From Spinacia oleracea (Eukaryota > Streptophyta > Magnoliopsida > Caryophyllales > Amaranthaceae): DNA of 64,000 nt. Below are positions 22,986-33,800 of the stretch, piece by piece. The stretch is from the NCBI RefSeq assembly GCF_020520425.1, contig NC_079487.1, positions 105,372,141 through 105,436,140 of the forward strand, read 5' to 3'. Under the pieces are notes generated by a model. That model did no database searches. It was not told where the DNA came from and worked only from the letters and a program-made list of their open reading frames with translations. A program made the position numbers and the translations under genes. Each line of letters starts with the position of its first letter. Position 1 is the stretch's first letter.

Positions 22986-24065
22986 TATTAGGTCAGGTTG
23001 TGTAATGCTCTTGGAGAACAAGATCATGGAGGACGAGAGGATTGCAGAAGATATTTTTAAAGTGCTTCGAATAATCTGGAAGATAAATATTCCTCGAAAA
23101 TGGAAAGTGTTTATGTGAAGATCATGTATGATAGGTTATCAATTAACTATAACCTGAGAAGAAGAGGTATTGATGTTGATAGCCAGTGTGGCTACTGTGG
23201 TTGTTTTGGATGAGAGTTTACAACATATTTTTCAAACTTGTAATGTGGCTAGACTAGCTTGACGGTCTACAATATACAAGTTCAAATAGAAAGTATTGAG
23301 TCCATAAGCTTTACAACATGGGTTCAAAAACACATCCTGCTCTTTTATAGCGAGGATGGTGCTGACAATAGCAAGTTAGAAGGCTTCGTGACCATGCTAT
23401 GGAGTATTTTGGTGACTAGGAACGCCCGAGTGTTTCGAAATATAGGAGGTCATGCAAGAACTTTTCTAACTCAAGCCGATGAAGGCATGAGCCATTTACA
23501 TTGGTTTCAACAATCTCCTTCAATTGCATGTGTTGGTTTCCATACGTTGGGAAAGGAACTCAGTAGTCCTCCAAGGTTCTACCTGGTTCAATTAGGAAGC
23601 AACAAGGATATATTTTCTAACTTTGTTTTGCAGGTGGTTGGCTCATGGGAGAATGGAACGGAAAAAGAAGGGTGGGGTTGGGCTTATAAGGAGGGGGGCA
23701 ACGATTACTTCAGGGATGGAGGAGGGAACTACAGTAGTACTTCTACAACACTCCAAGCAGAGACAAAAGCTTGCCTTCATGGGTTAAAATGGGCAAAGGA
23801 GCAGAACATTGGCAACATAATGCTATTTACGGACTCGGTGAATTTATTGACAAATTTGAGGATGGAGTTAAGAAATGAAATTCAAATAGTTTGGGAGATT
23901 CAGGAAATCAAGAAGATAGCAACAACGTTCAACATATGCACGATCCTAAAAACAGATAGGATTAAAGTGAAACGAGCACACGTCATTGCTAACATTGCAG
24001 AAAGGAAGGATCTACGTTTAGTAATAGGATTTAATTCTCTTTTGCATGTGTCAAAAAATAAATAA
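22970..24065 (+). pseudogene. 3' remnant of an L1-type LINE (zf-RVT and RNase H)
   Basis: In order: the GKFTIRSG..VLRIIWKINIPRKWKVFM block that follows plant LINE reverse transcriptases; a CGYCG..E..QHIFQTC zinc-binding segment (zf-RVT), broken by stop codons near 23210-23260; then a 268-codon open stretch with an RNase H-like domain of the RVT_3 type (WGWAYKEGG, LQAETKACLHGLKWA, LFTDSVNLL). The first catalytic Asp is gone (VVGSW where VDGSW is usual). The reverse transcriptase and endonuclease are missing. Non-functional. Confidence 0.75.
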
Positions 24066-24295
24066 ATTATAATGATTATTAATAATAAACAACGCCATAA
24101 ACTATCGGTGAGTGACTAGCATTTTTCTTATTTTTCAAACTTAGATCTTGGCTAAGGATTAAACTTAAGTATAGTCAAATTGTTTAAAAGTTTTCTATTT
24201 GAAGATAAAAGTGACCACGGTACGTGGTATATAGTAGAAGTACATGATATCAACTTCTGAGGGAATTACATGTTTGATGACATTATTGTTATATA

Positions 24296-24557
24296 CTTCC
24301 TCCGCTTCAAAATAGTTGCAACACTTTATTTTTTGCACTATTTACATAATCTACTTCGTTTATTTTTCACGATCTATGCTTTAGGAAAAACATATTCATG
24401 CATGTAGGATCTTGTTAGATTCGTCTTAATGCATATTTTGCGAAAATTATTTTTTTTATAATTTTTACTTCTCGCTAATTAAATATATTAATTGTTCAAG
24501 ATATGAATTGACAAAAGTGAAAAACAAAGTGTTGCAACTAAGAAGAATCGGAGGAAG
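24296..24557. mobile_element. Stowaway-like MITE
   Basis: The termini are inverted: CTTCCTCCGCTTCAAAATAG and the complement of AAGAATCGGAGGAAG, with flanking TA on each side. The subterminal TTGCAACACTTT/AAAGTGTTGCAA is also inverted. 262 bp, no coding capacity. Confidence 0.7.
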
Positions 24558-24608
24558 TATCTAGTTCATGCATATACATTAATTCTAATATGATCGTACA
24601 CGATTATA

Positions 24609-24867
24609 CTTCCTCTGCTCTTTTTTAAATGACGCAACTATTTAGGCACGTTTGCCAATTCACGATTTCAAACACTAATATCTTCAATTATGGATAAGAA
24701 AAAATTATAAAATTTGATATTTAAAAAATATTTATTGACACGAATCTAATAAGACCCCACACGACTATGTTTTTTCTTAAGTATAAATCACAAAAGGAAG
24801 TTAAACGAGCTTGTGTGAATAGTGTCAAAAACCCAATTGCGTCATGTAAATAAGAACGGAGGAAGTA
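24609..24867. mobile_element. Stowaway-like MITE (second copy)
   Basis: CTTCCTCTGCTCTTTTTTAA on the left pairs with the complement of ATAAGAACGGAGGAAG on the right, flanked by TA. Subterminal ATGACGCAA/TTGCGTCAT is inverted. It lies only 51 bp from the previous MITE but is diverged from it. Confidence 0.7.
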
Positions 24868-25485
24868 TGAAAGCTGAAAGCTTGTGTATTGTGTATTTGT
24901 GTATTGATATCATGACAAACATTCGAGAGTAATGTGAGGATATAAGAAATTGTGTATAATATTTAAAAATAAAAACAAAGTGATTTTCACGTGTTGATTT
25001 GGTTCTTTTACATACGAACAATGTATAAATGACCCTTGTTTACAAGAATATGAATGAAACATGTATTTTTTTTTCTAATGTTGTTCGTAAACCAATACTT
25101 TGTTTAAGTCAGTAGACTAAACAAACAACGATATATGAAATTGACTCATATTAGCCGACTTGCATGGCAACACGTATTAATAAAACTTACTTTATGTAGT
25201 AAAGGGTGTAGGAGATACATTGGAAATGGAAATTATAATCGACAAGAACAATTTTTAAACTTGGATTTCGAGTCAGTGCTTTACTTAAGGAACAAACATT
25301 AAAAAAAATGTATATCAATAAAGAACATACGAAGAGAAATAATACATTATATGAAGAAGAAAAAAAATCATATTAGTGTTTTATAACTAAGATTTCATTC
25401 ATTCTCATTTTTTGTTTATAGTTTTAAAAATACGGATTAAAAAGTACTACGTAGTTTATAGTTTTTAATTGTCTACTTTAAGTAC
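24868..25485. other. AT-rich intergenic DNA
   Basis: No gene, RNA or clear repeat found. The last five bases (AGTAC, 25481-25485) are the left copy of the target duplication of the adjoining retrotransposon. Confidence 0.5.
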
Positions 25486-25911
25486 TGTTCCGGTGTTGTA
25501 AAGATGGAAACAATGGGCTTCGAATGAAGGCCCTTTCGTATGTGTTGAAGATCTTGCTTGTTTGAATGAGTAGAGTCCGAATTCACCTGCACAAGAGCAA
25601 AGTCACTAGCCTCGGGGGTGTTTCCGAGGAAAGCCCCTCCGATGCCTAAGTAAGAACGATGCTCGGATTCTAGAGAGAAGTTCTCTAGAAGAGTAGTCTT
25701 AAGGCGATAAATTGGACGTACCTTGAGGTGTGAGCCTTGGCGGCCTATTTATAGTGTTTGCATAATAAATGCCCATAGGTCATTTATTGCTTTTGGGCCT
25801 TGGGCCTTGATGGATGGCTGACTAGCCATTGGTAGGTTTGATGCTGTTTGTTTAGAGCCATTGGGCTTTGGACTTAGTGGCCCAATTGAGAATCAATTGG
25901 GAGCCCAAACA
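25486..25911 (-). repeat. 3' LTR of the Tat element
   Basis: 426 bp, TG...CA ends, identical by eye to 36670-37095. A TATAAATA motif (minus strand) lies at 25746-25753. Confidence 0.95.
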
Positions 25912-25913
25912 AC

Positions 25914-25925
25914 ATGCCCCCCAGA
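25914..25925 (-). other. polypurine tract of the Tat element
   Basis: On the minus strand TCTGGGGGGCAT lies immediately upstream of the 3' LTR, the expected position for plus-strand priming. Confidence 0.75.
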
Positions 25926-26089
25926 CCCGGTCCATTTAGAATTAAATGGGTGGGTTTCCAGCTGTCAGAAGTCCGAAAGTTCCCTCTCTTTTTTGAAAAG
26001 GGATGATTTGCATTGATGACAAGTGTTGGGAGTTGTATTGTGTCGTGGAGATCGTGGGTTGAGGAAGTTGATGCGCCCCCTTTCTTTTC

Positions 26090-26097
26090 TATAAATA
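26090..26097 (+). promoter_or_regulatory. TATA box for the antisense gene of the retrotransposon
   Basis: TATAAATA is followed by a CT-rich leader (26110-26160). It lies about 255 bp upstream of the antisense-gene ATG at 26351 and outside the LTR. It suggests that this gene has its own promoter. No experimental support can be drawn from the sequence. Confidence 0.6.
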
Positions 26098-26350
26098 CTG
26101 GGTGCTTTGCTCCTTTCGAACTTTTTACTCTTTCTTTCAAACCCATTCTCTCTCTAAATTCCGGCGATCGCAGTTTTTAAGTTTCTTCAGATCTACGAAA
26201 TTCGGCCAGCTTTAGACTTCGGGAACTTGTGTTGTTCGTTTTATCGGCGAATTCCGCTTCGGAAAAAGGTAATTTGTTTCTGAATTCTCCTTTCTTCTTC
26301 GTTCTTCTTTCTACCCCTCAATCTAAACCCTAGACCGAGATTTCGCGACC

Positions 26351-29300
26351 ATGGCAAAGAATAGGGGCAAAAGCAAGTTCGTCGTTGGCTCCTCTAGTGA
26401 GAGGGAGAACGTGCCTTCGGGGAGGTTACCGAAAACTTCGAGGGGTCGGCCTTCGGCGAGGCCGGTGGAGAAGCGTTCGATTGGTTGGGATGCTTCCGAA
26501 GATGATGTTGTTGGTGGGTCTAGCGTGTCTGAACGCGCAACTTCTGGTGAGAGAGCTGGTTCTTCGGGTGCTCGTCGTCGTTACCCCGAGTTTCCAGTTC
26601 ATTGGACGGAAGCTGATCCGAAGGGCAGGTATGCCTCAATTTTGCACGAGACCACCAAGATCGACGGTCCGTTGGAGAAATCGGTCAGTGGTGACTGGTT
26701 GGTGGAAGCGAAGTTGGGGAATTATCATCGGAAGGCCGAGGAGCTATACGGAATTCAGCACGCCTTGGGGTACTGGTGCGAGCTTCCTGAACAAGAGCGT
26801 CCTCGGGTGACTCATCCACCGAGAGGGTTCATTTCCGTGTACACTCATCATTTGGAGAATGGTCTCCGCTTTCCTTTGGATTCGTTCGTATCCGAGCTTT
26901 TGGTGTCGTACAACATTAGTTTGGCCCAGTTCACACCCAAATCTATGAGGCACATAATCGGATTTAGATGGGTGTGTGACTTTGTCAATTTCCCTTGCTC
27001 TGTCGCTATTTTTCGGGATCTTCACGATCTGGTTCTCAACCATGCTTCCAAGGGTGATGGGTATGGTTGGTGGACCATCGTCAACAAAAAGTCCCGAAAG
27101 AGGGGGGAGCCGAACTACATTACGGCGTACCCTTACCTTAGCTCTGACCACAATTGGAAGACGGAGTGGTTGCTCGTTCGTGTGCCGACGGATCCGAAGC
27201 ATCCCAATTTTTATCGTCCTCCGAAGTGGTTCGTGGCTCCTGATCCTGATATGAGGGGTGTGGCAGCTCCGGATCGGAATCATCGCCACTATGTGGATCT
27301 CCTCCAGTGGTTCTTGGCTCAAGAGGATAATTATCGACTGCCGTCTAGCTGGCTCCCGAACCTTAATTACATTTTGCGGGAGGACATTCTTGCTGTTGCC
27401 GGTCTCAGCAGGATTTTTGACAGGGGTAGGTGTCTTTCGGCTGAGACCGTTTTTTCAGTGAGTTTGTCCTTCTCTTTCCTGTTTCGTTTTGCTGACATAT
27501 TTTGTGCTTTGTTTTTGCAGAGTACGGCTTTAGCTGCATTGATCCTAAGAAGTTGGGCATTTCTTTGGATTTGAAGACTATTCACGACCCGGCTCCCGAG
27601 TACAAGTTCGGAAAAGATAATCCTCGTAATCCTCGCCTGAAGGATTACGTGTTGTCTCCCTCGGGGGTTGCTCGGATATCCGAAGTTCGAGCTGATCCGT
27701 GGGATTCCGCCTCCTCTATTGAAGCTGTTCCTGTGAAGGTTGTGCTTCCTGTGTTGAAGACAACTTCGGATCCGGTGAGTGTTTGTTTATAGGCTCGGTT
27801 TTCCGTTTGTCTTTTTCTTTTTGGTTGGCCGTCGGCTAACGTCTTGGTCCTGGACCATCTTTTTAGGGTCCTGGGACTGACGCTGTGCCGCGTGCCGTTC
27901 CTTCGGTTTCATCTCCGGCTCGGATAGATATCTCTTTATCTAAGAACTGGGTACTTCACGCTTTTTTCTTTATTTCTTCCTTTTTCTTCTTTTTCATTTG
28001 TTGACCCTTGGTCTCTCCTTTTTAGGATCAACGCAAAAGGAAGGGTAGTACTCTTTTAAGGCCTTCCGCGCATCCGAAGAAAGCAAAGGCTTCTCAGTCC
28101 TCGGAGAAGGTATTTGTTCTGACTTGGAGCTTTTTGTAGTCCGTTCTCTCTTTTTCCGAAACTGACCTTTGAGCGTTTGCCCTGTAGGAAGCGGTTTCGG
28201 AAGTCATGCCTCCTCCTAAGAGCCTTCTTCACTTCATGCCCTTGCCAGGGCAGAAGTTAAAGAGTGTGGTGGTTGCTGAATCGCCGCCCGTGGACCAGCC
28301 GCTGATCGAGGAAGATGTTATCCCCTCTCCATTGAAGCCATCTGCTGCTTTGGGGGTCGAAATCCAGGATATCACCGAGGTGGTGGAGGCGATTGAAGCC
28401 GATTTTGCACCTGCCTCGGATGTCCCTGAGGTAGCTGAGGAGAAGAAGGAGTCTGCTGATCTTCCCTTCGAAAGGGAGAAGAGTCCAGACAAGGAGATGG
28501 TAGATCTCTCGGGCCCCGAAGCTGCGGTTCCCGAAGTTCAGAAAGAGGTTCCCTCTGCTGGAGAGGAGGAGCAGCCCGAGCAAGGTCTGACAAGGAAGAG
28601 GCGCCACTCGACTTTGGGTTCTACTTCCACCTCGGCCTTGGATAGGCTGATCCATGCTGATCCCTGTTCGGATGTTCCGCTGAAACGGATCCCCGAAGAA
28701 GTAAGGGAGGCGATGGCTCGGTATGCCAGGGCTCCGATTTTGGGGAGATGACCCCTTGGCTCACGTGGGATCCTTGGTGGGCCCCGAAGCTGCTCGGGAG
28801 AATCTGCTTCGTGCTAACCCGCAGTGGAGGGTTCTTGGGGCTGAAGAGAGGAATCCGGCTATGATGGCCCAGTACTATCTGAACGAGGTAATTGCTGGAT
28901 TTTTCTCTTTGAGTTGTGTTTTTTTTTTTTTTTTTTTTTTTTTTATACTTTTCCTATTTTTGCTCATCTTTCCCTCGTTCCCAGGCTGTTTTCTTGTCCT
29001 CGTTCGCTTCCGAGTGCAGCTCGGTTGAGGAGAAACAATTGAGGAAATATCGTGAGGATTATGCTCGTGATATTCCCATTTTGGACCAGAAGGCTGGGCA
29101 ACTCCTCTCCGAGCTTACGGAAGTCAAGCAGCTATACCTTCAGTATAGTCGCGAGGCTAGAGAGTCTGCTGAGAAGATCGAGGCCGAGGTTGGCCAGCTC
29201 ATCTTCCGAGTTGAAGAGGATGCTGAGAAGATCGCTTCCTTTGCTGAGGAAAAGAAGGATATGGCCGCTAAGTTCGCTAGCGAACTTGAAGAAAAAGATA

Positions 29301-29785
29301 GACTCTTCCAGGAGATGAAGTCTAAATTTGAAGCGGCCGATAAGGAGAGTAAAGAGGCAGAGTTGAGGCTTTGCCATTTTGTCAAGCATCGGGAGCTGAT
29401 CCAGCAGCAAGCTGATAAGGTGCCTGTCCTTCGGCTGAAGCTCCAGGAAAAGGACGACTACATTCGGAAGTTGGAGCAAGAGCGAGTCGACCTCTACACT
29501 GCTGATCAGTGTAGAGAGCAGTACTGGAATGACATCCTGGGTGCTCGGCGCATGTTTGCGAAGCACATGCCTCACTTCCCTTGGAACGAGAAAGTTCCCC
29601 TCTGGATGCAGGTCGAGGACCACTTGGTGGAATGCCAAGCTGATCGAGATGAAGCTGAAGCTGAACGCCAAGCTGCTCTTGCAGAGGCTCGGGCCCAGAA
29701 GGCGACTTCCGAGGGTGATACTACTGCTGGGGGTTCTTCGAAGGATGCTCCCCTAGGGGCTGCTCCTGAGACTCCCAAGAGTTAG
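26351..29785 (+). CDS. antisense ORF of Tat retrotransposon (gypsy-type Transposase_28-like, coiled coil)
   Basis: Six exons, antisense to gag-pol: 26351-27457, 27523-27774, 27867-27950, 28026-28109, 28188-28887 and 28985-29785. All introns are GT...AG, 65-97 bp, and T-rich. The spliced product would be about 1008 aa. The N-terminal ~110 residues are basic and low-complexity. Residues ~150-300 resemble the plant 'putative gypsy type transposon' domain (PFISVYTHHLENGLRFPLDS-like block, then FRWVCDFVNFPC). The C-terminal quarter (exon 6) is a long coiled coil rich in Glu, Lys and Ala. Exon 5 carries a 1-nt frameshift: GGGG at 28742-28745 where GGG keeps the frame, and the exon is 700 nt where 699 would be in phase. 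Such antisense ORFs are known from Tat elements; their function is unknown. The frameshift may be a real lesion or a sequence error. Confidence 0.75.
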
Positions 29786-30845
29786 GGATTCGGGCAGTCG
29801 TCTTCTTCAGAGTCGGTCGGTTCCAGTTGAGGACTTCCGAATATGTGCTTGCTTTTCCCCCTTTTGCCTCGGCGCTGCGTTGTACTTATTTCTTTTTGTT
29901 TTCTTAGTACTTCGGTAGGCCGGTATTGTCTGTTGATGGCTGCTGATTTTAACTGTTTCATTTTGTTTTCAATTTTTGAGGTTTTCAATGTATTTGTACT
30001 TCCCCCATATATTGAATGAAAAATGAATGTTTGTTACTTGGCTGCTTCTTTTCAATTTTGTACTTTCGCAATTTTAAGTCTTTGAATCCGTAGACTTTTC
30101 GAGCTTTTCTTTCTGTAGACTTGCTGAAAACCTTTTGATCTTGCGAGCTCTTTAAATCCGTAGATCTGTTAAGAGACTTTTTATCTTTGCGAGTTCTTCA
30201 AATCCGTAGATCTGCTAAGAGACTCTTTAACTTTGCGAGTTCTTCAAATCCGTAGATCTGCTAAGAGACTCTTTAGTTTTGCGAGTTCTTCAAATCCGTA
30301 GATCTGCTAAGAGACTCTTTGGTTTTGCGAGTTCTTCAAATCCGTAGATCTGCTAAGAGACTCTTTAGTTTTGCGAGTTCTTCAAATCCGTAGATCTGCT
30401 AAGAGACTCTTTAGTTTCCAGACTCTTCAAATCCGTCGATCTGCTCAGAGGTCTGGATTGTTCTTCCGATCTCTTGTGGTTCGGAAACCTGGGCAAGAGA
30501 TCGCTAGTCTGCCTCTAAGTTATGTCTTCGGCGATCCGTGGATCTGAGCCGAAGTTTTATAACTTGATTCGAGCGACTGTTTGTTGCGAACAAATTTTAT
30601 CTGGGTATCGCGAATCCGAGGATTCTGGACGATTCCCTGAAGTTGATTTTAACTTGATTTGGTCATTTCTTGCATTTTATCAAGGAATGGGCAAAGTCAA
30701 CCTGTTTTTAGTCTTGGATTGATCAGATCCGAGGCTGCATGTATATATAAAGGGACAATAAATATAGAGATAAGTTTAATGAAACTCATGGTGCCAATGG
30801 CTTTCCTCTTCTCATTAAACAACTTACTTGGTTTACAGACAGAGA
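29786..30845. other. non-coding spacer between antisense gene and gag-pol, with minisatellite
   Basis: The antisense gene and gag-pol converge tail to tail across this 1.06-kb spacer. It holds the 3' ends of both units and the 46-bp repeat array at 30130-30440. No coding region is supported. Confidence 0.7.
30130..30440. repeat. 46-bp minisatellite, about six copies
   Basis: Copies with GCGAGTTCTTCAAATCCGTA plus AGATCTGCTAAGAGACTCTT repeat at exact 46-bp steps (GAGTTC at 30191, 30237, 30283, 30329 and 30375). Degraded units lie on both sides. Tandem arrays at the 3' side of gag-pol are a known feature of Tat-type elements and can seed satellite DNA. Confidence 0.9.
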
Positions 30846-33800
30846 TCATACAAAATATTTCTTGAGAACATCGGTATTCCAATGGTTCTTCAAAATTGTT
30901 CCATCTAACTGTTTCAGCATGAACGTGCCTGGCCTTTTTTCGGAATGGATGATGTATGGTCCTTCCCAAGTGGCTGAGAGTTTGCCATGGATCCGTCCTT
31001 TCTGAACCGAGGCGGCGTTTCTGAGTACTAGATCACCGACTTTTAGGGGTCTGGCGTTGACTCTTCGGTTGTAATGCTTGTTGACCCTCTGCAAATAGGC
31101 TGCGTTGAGTGTCCTTGCATCGTTCCGAGCTTCGTCCAGTAGATCGAGAGCTTCGGACAGAAGTTGGTTGTTGCTTTCTCCTTGGAGTCCATCATACCTG
31201 TTGTATGCCTGGATCCTCAGGCTTTCTGTTCCGATTTCCACAGGGATGACAGCTTCGGATCCATATACAAGGTGGAACGGTGTTTGCCCGGTAGCTTCTT
31301 TCTCAGTGGTCCGAAGGGACCATAGCGTTCCGGGTAGCTCTTCTAACCATTTGTTTTTGTCATCCTCGACTCTTTTCTTGAGTGCATTGAGGATGAGTTT
31401 GTTGGCAGCTTCGGCTTGCCCGTTGCTTTGTGGGTGGCAAACTGCCGAGTAGGCTAAGTGTATGCCGAACTGTTTGCACCATTTTTGCAACGGGGTGTTG
31501 TCGAACTGTTTCCCGTGGTCGAAGACCATCGGTCTTGGTATGCCGAACCTTGTGATGATGTTCTTCCATATGAACTTGCGGACCTGAGGCTCGGTGATGG
31601 AGGAGACAGCCTCGGCTTCGATCCATTTGCTGAAATAGTCGACTCCTACAATCAACCACTTCTTCTGGTTCGTAGCTGAGGGGAAGGGACCAATGATGTC
31701 TAGCCCCCACTGTGCGAATGGCAAGGGATACAGTGTTGATTGTAGGGTTTGAGCTGGTTGATGGATGGCTGGTGCGAACTTTTGGCATTTCTCGCATTTC
31801 TTGGCCATCTGCTTTGCCTCGGAAACCATAGTGGGCCACCAGTATCCGGCCCGAAGGGCTTTATGTGCCAGTGTCCTTCCTCCGATGTGGTTTCCGCAGA
31901 TCCCGAGGTGGATTTCTCTTAGGATGTAGTTAGCGTCTGTTGGACCCACACATTTTAGCAGCGGAGCGGAGAATGATTTCCTCATGAGCTCTCCTTCGGC
32001 GCTGATGATGAACCACTTGTTGAATCTCTTCAATTTTCTCGCCTGCAGCTTATCTTCGGGAAGTTCCCCCCTTTCTTTGTATGCAACTACTGCGTCCATC
32101 CAGCTGGGTTCGGTACGTAAGCTGCATACTGTGGTGGGTAGCAAGTCAATGCTTCTCTCTTGGTGAACTTCCACGTGGACCGACCTATTTAGGTCGATGA
32201 GTGTTGAGCTTGCGAGTTTTGACAGTGCGTCTGCTTGCGTGTTTTGTCCTCGGGGAATGAGAATGACTTCAAAGGATCTTAACTTTGACGTTAAGGATTT
32301 AATTTTTGCTAGGTAAGCTGTCATGCTGGGCCATTTGGCCTCATACTCCCCTCGGATCTGGTTGGCTACAAGCTGGGAATCAGTTTTGAGGCAGACATGC
32401 TCGGCCTCCAGGGATAAGCAAAGCTCTATCCCTGCGATTGCGGCCTCATATTCGGCCTCGTTGTTAGTTGCTTTGAAGCTGAACTTCAATGCATACTCTA
32501 TGCTTTTCCCCGTTGGGGGGATTAGTACAACTCCTGCTCCTGAGCCGTTTATTGTGGAAGATCCGTCAGTGAAGACCTCCCAAGTGCTTTTCGTATCATC
32601 CAGCATTTCCTGGTATGAGCACTCGGCCAAGAAGTCTGCCAATGCTTGTGCTTTGATTGCTGTCCTCGGCTGATATTTGATGCCGAACTCTGATAGTTCG
32701 AAGGCCCAGGCAGCCAATCTTCCTGACCTCTCTATTTTGTCGAGTACCTTCTCGAGCGGTTGGTCGGTTAGTACTGTGATTTGGTGGGAGTCGAAGTATG
32801 GCCTCAGTTTTCGCGCAGCTACCACTACTGCATATGCGACTTTCTCGATGAGCGGGTACCGAGTTTCGGCCCCTATGAGTGTTCGGCTGGTGAAGTAGAT
32901 TGGCTGTTGCTTCTTCTCTTCTTCCCGAAGAAGCACTGCGCTGACGGTTCCAGGGCTGACTGCGACATATAGGTACAGGGTTTCCCCCTCCTTTGGTCTG
33001 GCCAGTGTCGGCAGTTGAGCTAGGTGGGCTCTGAGTTGCTGAAAAGCTTCTCTTTGCTCCTGTTCCCATATCAGTTCGGGATCCACCTTCCTCGGGACCC
33101 CCTTTTTCTTGACTGGTTCTGCTTCTCCCCCAGGGAGGTTCTTTGGTTTCAGTGCTTTGAAGAAGGGGGCTCCCTTATCCGAGGCTTTTGATATGAACCT
33201 TGTTAGTGCGGCTAACCTGCCGGTTAGCCTCTGCACATCTCTCTTGGTCTTCGGCTCGGGTAAATCCAATGCCGCTTGGACTTTGTCTGGGTTCGCGTCG
33301 ATTCCTCTTTCGCTCACCATGAACCCGAGGAACTTCCCTGACTTCACCCCGAAGACACATTTTTTTGGGTTCAGCTTCATGCTGTATTTCCTCAGATTTC
33401 CGAAGGTCTCTGCCAAGTATTTGACATGGTCTTCCTCCTTGATGCTTTTTACGATGGAGTCATCCACATAGACCTCCACATTCCTCCCTTTCTGGTCGGC
33501 GAAGACGTGGTCAACTAGCCTCTGGTAGGTGGCTCCGGCATTCTTCAAGCCGAAAGGCATCATTTTGTAGTTGAACACTCCTGCGCTTGTGATGAATGCT
33601 GTCTTTGCCCTGTCGTCGGGGTGCATGAACACTTGGTGGTAGCCTGAAAAGGCATCCATGAAGCTGAGCAGCGCATGGCCGCTGGTGGAGTCTACCAATT
33701 GATCTATCCTTGGCAGGGGATAGCAGTCTTTGGGGCAGGCTCGGTTCAGATCCGTGAAATCCACGCACATTCGCCAGGAGCCGTTCGCTTTTTTGACCAT

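Noticed and set aside
23259..24065. 268-codon plus-strand frame considered as a host RNase H gene
   Set aside because: It continues directly from a broken zf-RVT segment, lacks the first catalytic Asp and has no promoter or splice context. It is a LINE relic.
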